Assembly (NCBI RefSeq): GCF_003259435.1
Contig: NZ_QLMA01000003.1
Coordinates: 186,001 to 250,000, forward strand
DNA from: Chitinophaga dinghuensis
Lineage (GTDB): Bacteria > Bacteroidota > Bacteroidia > Chitinophagales > Chitinophagaceae
Direction: 5' to 3'
Length of the DNA stretch: 64,000 bases
Below the pieces are notes generated by a model. That model saw only the letters and a list, made by a program, of their open reading frames with translations. It was not told the origin of the DNA and made no database searches. The position numbers were made by a program, and so were the translations under genes. Positions 59,504 through 64,000 of this stretch are shown here, one piece after another (the first letter of the stretch is position 1; each line of letters starts with the position of its first letter).

Positions 59504-61615
59504 ATGCAAAGCTTCAGAACAGAACTCGAAAATCCCATCGTAGAACGCGATATCATTGAGCTGGAGAAAAAAATCCGCGCTTTCAGGGAAGGTAACATCC
59601 CGGAAGAAAAGTTTCGTAGTCTGCGCCTGGCACGCGGCGTATATGGCCAGCGCCAGCAAGGTGTGCAAATGGTACGCATCAAGCTTCCATATGGGAAAAT
59701 GACCCTGCAGCAATGGCATCGTATTGCTGATATTTCTGACGAATACTCTACCGGCAATCTCCACCTGACCACCCGCCAGGATATCCAGATTCACTTTGTG
59801 AGCCTCGACAGAACGCCTGAACTCTGGTCAAAACTGGAACTGGATGATATCACCATCCGTGAGGCTTGCGGTAATACCGTTCGCAATATCACTGCTTCTG
59901 ACCGTGCAGGTATCGATCCGGAAGAACCATTCGATATAACGCCATATGCAGATGCAGCTTTCCGTTATTTTCTCCGGAACCCCATCTGTCAGGATATGGG
60001 CCGCAAAATAAAAATGGCATTCTCTTCCAGTGAGAAAGATTCGGCATGGACTTTCATGCACGATTTCGGCATGATTCCTAAAGTGAAAGAGATAAACGGC
60101 AAAACAGTTCGTGGCTTCAAAGTATTGGTAGGCGGCGGTTTAGGCGCGCAACCTTTCCTCGCAAAAACAGCCTTCGAATTCCTGGAAGAAGATCTCCTCA
60201 TCCCATACATCGAAAATGTATTACGCGTATTTGATCGCTATGGCGAAAGAGCGAGTCGACATAAAGCAAGAATGAAGTTCCTGGTGCAGAAACTCGGCTG
60301 GGAAGAATTCGACAGATTGGTAAAAGAAGAATATAAAGCAGTTAAAAATAAATCCGTGAAAGTGGATGTGGATGGGTATGAAAACACGGTGCCTCCTGTA
60401 ACCGGCGCAGTTCCTGCCTTCACTATCCGCAATCAGCAACAGTTTGAAACCTGGAAGGCCACCAACGTTTTTGAACAGAAACAGTCGGGTTACTTCGCCG
60501 CCTATGTAAAGGTTACGCTGGGAAATATTTCTTCCGTGACCAGTCGCAAACTGATAGAGGCGCTACGTCCTGTAATCGCGGACGATGTGCGTGTTACGGC
60601 GAACCAAGGACTGCTGTTGAAATATATATTACCGGAACACTTACCATATGTGTACAGCGTACTGGAAGCAGAAGGCTATGCGGCGCCGGGCTTCGACAGT
60701 ATAGCAGATATCACTGCCTGCCCAGGTACCGATACTTGTAACCTGGCTATCTCCAGCAGTACCGGTATTGCGGAAGCGCTGGAAAACGTGATTGCCGCTG
60801 AATTCCCGGACCTGGTTCATAATAAGGATATCAAAATAAAAATCAGTGGCTGTATGAATTCCTGCGGCCAGCATGGGATTGCCAGTATTGGCTTCCATGG
60901 CAGTTCTCTGAAAAGTGGCGGTAAAGTATTGCCTGCATTACAAGTACTGTTGGGCGGAGGAATTGTAGGAGATGGCGAAGGTCGTGTAGCCGATAAGGTT
61001 ATTAAAGTACCTAGTCGCCGTGGCCCTGATGTACTCCGCGCTCTCTTGCATAACTACGAAATCAACGCACTGCCGGAAGAAAAATTCAATCAATACTATG
61101 ATCGTCAGGGAGAGAAATATTTCTATGAACTGTTGAAACCTTTGGCGGATCTGACGAGTCTTTCAGACGAGGCGTATGTTGACTGGGGCCAGGCAGAACA
61201 ATTTGCTACAGCCATCGGAGTAGGAGAATGTGCCGGCGTGGTGATTGACCTGGTAGCTACACTCTTACTGGAAGCGGAAGAAAAGCTGGAACTGGGCGCT
61301 GCTGCCTTAGTACAAGGCGCTTATGCAGATGGCATTTACCATGCTTACTCCGTGTTTGTACAAGCTGCGAAAGCGCTGTTGCTGGGAGAGGGCGTTACTT
61401 GTAATACACAAACCGGCGTTATCAACGACTTCGACAAAACCTTCGTGGCAACCGGTTTATTCAGCTTTGAAAAAGATTTCAGAACGCTGGTATTACAGAT
61501 TAACGAGAACGAGCCTACGGAAACTTTCGCAGGTACTTATTTCAAACAAGCGGAAGAATTTTATGCGAAAGCACAGGCATATCGCGTAGAAAAAGCCGCT
61601 GCTGTACAAGCTTAA
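59504..61615 (+). CDS. Siroheme sulfite/nitrite reductase with HEPN-like C-terminal domain
   Basis: 703 residues. Six-electron reduction of sulfite to sulfide (or nitrite to ammonia) on a coupled siroheme-4Fe4S centre. Ferredoxin-like half-domains (VQMVRIKLPYGKMTLQQWHRIADISDEYSTGNLHLTTRQDIQIHFV) and the cluster ligands are visible: CPGTDTC (Cys406, Cys412) and GCMNSCGQH (Cys450, Cys454). After about residue 550 there is an extra helical domain (GIYHAYSVFVQAAKALLL) resembling HEPN, making it longer than the usual 550-600. Followed by the two siroheme genes, which supports its cofactor. Context with a Cys-rich leader favours assimilatory sulfite reduction. Confidence 0.9.
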   Translation: MQSFRTELENPIVERDIIELEKKIRAFREGNIPEEKFRSLRLARGVYGQRQQGVQMVRIKLPYGKMTLQQWHRIADISDEYSTGNLHLTTRQDIQIHFVSLDRTPELWSKLELDDITIREACGNTVRNITASDRAGIDPEEPFDITPYADAAFRYFLRNPICQDMGRKIKMAFSSSEKDSAWTFMHDFGMIPKVKEINGKTVRGFKVLVGGGLGAQPFLAKTAFEFLEEDLLIPYIENVLRVFDRYGERASRHKARMKFLVQKLGWEEFDRLVKEEYKAVKNKSVKVDVDGYENTVPPVTGAVPAFTIRNQQQFETWKATNVFEQKQSGYFAAYVKVTLGNISSVTSRKLIEALRPVIADDVRVTANQGLLLKYILPEHLPYVYSVLEAEGYAAPGFDSIADITACPGTDTCNLAISSSTGIAEALENVIAAEFPDLVHNKDIKIKISGCMNSCGQHGIASIGFHGSSLKSGGKVLPALQVLLGGGIVGDGEGRVADKVIKVPSRRGPDVLRALLHNYEINALPEEKFNQYYDRQGEKYFYELLKPLADLTSLSDEAYVDWGQAEQFATAIGVGECAGVVIDLVATLLLEAEEKLELGAAALVQGAYADGIYHAYSVFVQAAKALLLGEGVTCNTQTGVINDFDKTFVATGLFSFEKDFRTLVLQINENEPTETFAGTYFKQAEEFYAKAQAYRVEKAAAVQA

Positions 61616-61667
61616 TCACTGCCGTGTACAGTAATCATCATTTTTTATCTTTCTAAAACATAACAAC

Positions 61668-62444
61668 ATGCAGCATATACAACCGAAACTCACCCTCGTT
61701 GGCGCCGGTCCCGGCGATCCGGAACTGATTACGGTAAAAGGCCTGAAGGCTATTCAAAATGCAAAGGTGATTCTTTACGATGCGCTGTCGAATAATGAAC
61801 TCCTGGAACACGCACCTGCCGACTGTCTGTGCAGATTTGTAGGTAAGAGAGCCGGTATGCATGTATATCCGCAGGAAGAAATCAACCGCATGATTGTTAA
61901 ATATGCGCTGACTTATGGCAGCGTAGTGAGATTAAAAGGTGGAGATTCTTTTGTTTTCGGCAGAGGCGCAGAAGAAATTGCATTCGCACAACAATTTGGT
62001 ATTGCTACAGAAGTAGTGCCTGGTATAACGAGTGCGATCGCGGTACCGGGAATGAATCAGATTCCCGTTACCGCCAGAAATGTAAGTGAAGGTTTCTGGG
62101 TAATAACCGGAAATACAAAGTCGGGCAGCCTTTCCCGCGATTTACAACATGCGGTAGCTGCTAATACAACCGTGGTTATCCTCATGGGAATGGGCAAATT
62201 GCAGGAAATAGCAGGCATCTACGAAGCCAGCGGTAAAGGAGATACGCCTGCTGCGATCATCCAGAATGGAACTTTGCCTAACCAGCAGATAGGAGTAGGT
62301 AATGCCGCAGACTTGGCAAAAATTGCTGAAACTCATCAGTTACATAACCCTGCGATTATTGTGATAGGTGAAGTGGTGCGCTTCCATGAAGCGTTCCAGG
62401 CGCTGCAATCCAGGGTAGCAGAAGGACTTAAAATCGCTGTATAA
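61668..62444 (+). CDS. cobA: Uroporphyrinogen-III C-methyltransferase
   Basis: 258 residues. Methylates uroporphyrinogen III at C2 and C7 with SAM, giving precorrin-2 for siroheme. Family segments: LTLVGAGPGDPELITVKGLKAIQNAKVILYDAL at the N-terminus, VRLKGGDSFVFGRGAEE, and VVPGITSAIAVPG (SAM binding). It follows the reductase by 52 bp and overlaps the next gene by one base (TAATG), so the three form one operon supplying the reductase with siroheme. The symbol could also be sumT or cysG-A. Confidence 0.93.
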   Translation: MQHIQPKLTLVGAGPGDPELITVKGLKAIQNAKVILYDALSNNELLEHAPADCLCRFVGKRAGMHVYPQEEINRMIVKYALTYGSVVRLKGGDSFVFGRGAEEIAFAQQFGIATEVVPGITSAIAVPGMNQIPVTARNVSEGFWVITGNTKSGSLSRDLQHAVAANTTVVILMGMGKLQEIAGIYEASGKGDTPAAIIQNGTLPNQQIGVGNAADLAKIAETHQLHNPAIIVIGEVVRFHEAFQALQSRVAEGLKIAV

Positions 62445-63037
62445 TGGAAGAAAATCAGTTGTTTCCCGTATTCTTTAAGTTACATCGCCTGCACGTATTG
62501 GTGGTTGGTGGCGGTAATGTAGGAATGGAAAAGGTAAATGCCATGCTGCAAAACTGCCCGGAAGCAACGATTACGGTGGTGTCGCTTTCATTTTTGCCGG
62601 AACTGGAAGGGCTGGCAAAGAGTTATGCCAATGTGACCCTGATTCATAAAGCCTTTTCCTGCGGAGATCTGCTGGGAAAAGACCTGGTGATCGCAGCCAC
62701 GAATAACAGGGAACTAAACCAATGTGTCTGGGAGAAAGCGAAAGGTAGCAAAGTGCTGATTAATGTGGCTGATACGCCCGAATTATGTGATTTCTACCTG
62801 GGATCGGTGGTACAGAAAGGGAATCTGAAGATTGCCATTTCCACAAATGGTAAATCGCCAACAGTGGCCAAGCGGCTCAAACAGGTGCTGCAAGAAGCCC
62901 TGCCAGACAGCCTGGATGACGTCTTACAAAAATTACATATTATACGAGATAAACTAAAAGGAGATTTTGCGGCGAAAGTGAAAAAGCTGAATAACATCAC
63001 AGATGTACTGGTGAACCCAGATACAAAAGAACTGTGA
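62444..63037 (+). CDS. Precorrin-2 dehydrogenase / sirohydrochlorin ferrochelatase (CysG N-terminal type)
   Basis: 197 residues. NAD-binding Rossmann start (HRLHVLVVGGGNVGMEKVNAML), then DLVIAATNNRELNQCVWEKAK and the conserved INVADTPELCDFYLGSVVQKGNLKIAISTNGKSPTVAKRLKQ. It oxidises precorrin-2 to sirohydrochlorin and inserts iron to give siroheme. It matches the N-terminal half of CysG (Met8p-like), with the methyltransferase half supplied by the gene just upstream. Translationally coupled to it by the overlapping TAATG. Confidence 0.92.
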   Translation: MEENQLFPVFFKLHRLHVLVVGGGNVGMEKVNAMLQNCPEATITVVSLSFLPELEGLAKSYANVTLIHKAFSCGDLLGKDLVIAATNNRELNQCVWEKAKGSKVLINVADTPELCDFYLGSVVQKGNLKIAISTNGKSPTVAKRLKQVLQEALPDSLDDVLQKLHIIRDKLKGDFAAKVKKLNNITDVLVNPDTKEL

Positions 63038-63385
63038 TCAATGTTTTTCTGAAAGCACTTCCAGCAGTACTACCGCCTGATTATGTTGTTCATCGTGTGC
63101 GCCATATAATAAAGTTACCCGGTGATGTGCCGCTTTTTTTCGGATTTCCTCCAATAAACCGGCATGTTCCTTTAGCTCTTTTTCATACCGTTGTTTGAAT
63201 TCCGTATAGCGCTCCGGATCATGATTGAACCATTTTCTGAGTTCATCCGTGGGCGCTATATCTTTGAGCCACTCGTCCAGATGGGCCTTTTCTCTGGAAA
63301 GGCCCCGTGGCCACAAACGGTCTACCAGTATGCGATAGCCGTCTTTCTCCTCATACTCCTCATATACTCTTTTGATCTGTATCAT
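63038..63385 (-). CDS. DUF488-family protein
   Basis: 115 residues, the usual size of small DUF488 proteins. It shows the signature RILVDRLWPRGLSREKAHLDEWLKDIAPTDELRKWFNHDPERYTEF and ends VTLLYGAHDEQHNQAVVLLEVL. No biochemical function is established to my knowledge. Its stop codon is directly adjacent to the stop of the siroheme gene on the other strand, so no terminator fits between them and the transcripts must overlap. Confidence 0.88.
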   Translation of the reverse strand: MIQIKRVYEEYEEKDGYRILVDRLWPRGLSREKAHLDEWLKDIAPTDELRKWFNHDPERYTEFKQRYEKELKEHAGLLEEIRKKAAHHRVTLLYGAHDEQHNQAVVLLEVLSEKH

Positions 63386-63444
63386 ATTTTCATAACGACT
63401 ATCTCCAACAAAATGTTGTTGCCTGAAATCCTATCTTTACGATT

Positions 63445-64000
63445 ATGGAATACAGACAGGACATTATCAATCTGACAGTAAATTATGTAAAGGAAACCCT
63501 GGCGGACGCAGAAGGCGGCCATGACTGGTGGCATATCTACAGGGTATGGCAGCAGGCGCGGAAGTTGGCTGCATCAGAAAAGGTGGACATGATGGTGGTG
63601 GAGTTGGGAGCGCTTTTGCATGATATTGCCGACTCTAAATTTAACGGTGGCGATGAGGAAATAGGACCTGCTAAAGCGGTGGCCTTCATGCAGCACCAAG
63701 GTTTACCAGCAGACGTGATTCAGCATGTAGAGAATATAGTAAGATATATTTCCTTCAAAGGCGGTCATAATGAAAATGGATTTTATTCGCTGGAACTGGG
63801 TGTGGTGCAGGATGCAGACAGACTGGATGCTATCGGTGCTATCGGTATTGCGCGGGCTTTTAATTATGGCGGGTTTAAAAACAGGGCGATTTATGATCCG
63901 AATATTTCACCTGTTATGAGTAGGAGTAAAGAAGATTATAAGCATAATACTGCGCCTACTATCAATCATTTCTATGAAAAGTTACTGTTGTTGCGCGATA
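63445..64000 (+). CDS. HD-domain phosphohydrolase, 3' end outside window
   Basis: 185 complete codons are visible; the frame stays open to the window end. HD motifs: GGHDWWHIYRVWQQA (His), ALLHDIADSKF (the HD pair), and VVQDADRLDAIGAIGIARAFNYGG near the end. This is the YedJ/YpgQ-like group of nucleotide or phosphate-ester hydrolases. ATG at 63445 follows a -7-like TATCTTTA (63432-63439) by 5 bp. It is divergent from the DUF488 gene. By family size (about 210-220 residues) only the last 30 or so should be missing. Confidence 0.9.
   Translation, partial: MEYRQDIINLTVNYVKETLADAEGGHDWWHIYRVWQQARKLAASEKVDMMVVELGALLHDIADSKFNGGDEEIGPAKAVAFMQHQGLPADVIQHVENIVRYISFKGGHNENGFYSLELGVVQDADRLDAIGAIGIARAFNYGGFKNRAIYDPNISPVMSRSKEDYKHNTAPTINHFYEKLLLLRD

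Noticed and set aside
1..64000. CRISPR arrays, insertion sequences, prophage or integrative element
   Set aside because: No evenly spaced direct repeats, transposase, integrase or terminal duplications were seen. The tail-fibre-like genes have Sec signals and no phage neighbours.

Overview
The window looks like chromosomal DNA of a Bacteroidota bacterium, most likely a Chitinophaga-type member of the Chitinophagaceae. Evidence: two SusC/SusD pairs, an ECF sigma/FecR pair, a type IX secretion (T9SS) C-terminal domain, a long SusC with an N-terminal STN domain, a six-domain ribosomal protein S1, moderate GC, and many TAnnTTTG-type -7 promoter elements with few Shine-Dalgarno sites. There is no transposase, integrase, CRISPR array or phage structural module. 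One tRNA (Asp, GTC) is present.

Layout. 1-2.6 kb: two TlpA-type thioredoxins. 2.7-7 kb: a MarR regulator, four tandem zinc-ribbon membrane proteins, a WG-like protein and a SUKH-like protein. 7-10.2 kb: a Crp-type regulator, a small DMT transporter, GNAT enzymes (one like aminoglycoside 6'-acetyltransferases) and a dienelactone hydrolase. 10.5-11.6 kb: a DUF2911/TPR protein. 11.7-20.8 kb (minus strand): a Sus-like locus reading sigma, FecR, SusC, SusD, DUF1735-like lipoprotein, metzincin-like lipoprotein. 21-22.6 kb: two orphan secreted proteins. 22.9-29.2 kb: housekeeping genes (tRNA-Asp, accA, dapA, rnz, a STAS protein, clpC). 29.8-35 kb: two tandem tail-fibre-like surface proteins and a T9SS cargo protein. 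35.1-35.8 kb: cmk. 36.3-45.3 kb: an AraC-controlled beta-mannoside utilisation locus (SusC, SusD, sodium symporter, GH130 phosphorylase), followed by a LytS/LytTR two-component pair (45.4-48.1 kb). 48.4-56.5 kb: ispH, rhomboid protease, a large TraB/GumN protein and rpsA. 56.8-59 kb: a flavin-type oxidoreductase, a cyclase-family enzyme and a HAD phosphatase. 59.2-63 kb: sulfite/nitrite reductase with the siroheme genes. A DUF488 gene and a truncated HD phosphohydrolase end the window.

The most striking signal lies upstream of the sulfite/nitrite reductase operon. A near-ideal promoter is followed by an unannotated 24-codon ORF in which 8 residues are Met or Cys, including a tandem Cys-Cys. 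Next come a small hairpin and a perfect intrinsic terminator. A six-base segment inside the last codons of the small ORF is complementary to the left arm of the terminator, in the right place for a stalled ribosome to switch structures. This is the architecture of ribosome-mediated attenuation responding to cysteine (or sulfur amino acids). Other items worth attention are a gene-free 475-bp segment (35.8-36.3 kb) with its own promoter, mutually exclusive pairings and terminator; the four-copy zinc-ribbon array; a 14-bp motif shared by distant promoter regions; and a large inverted repeat before the cyclase gene.
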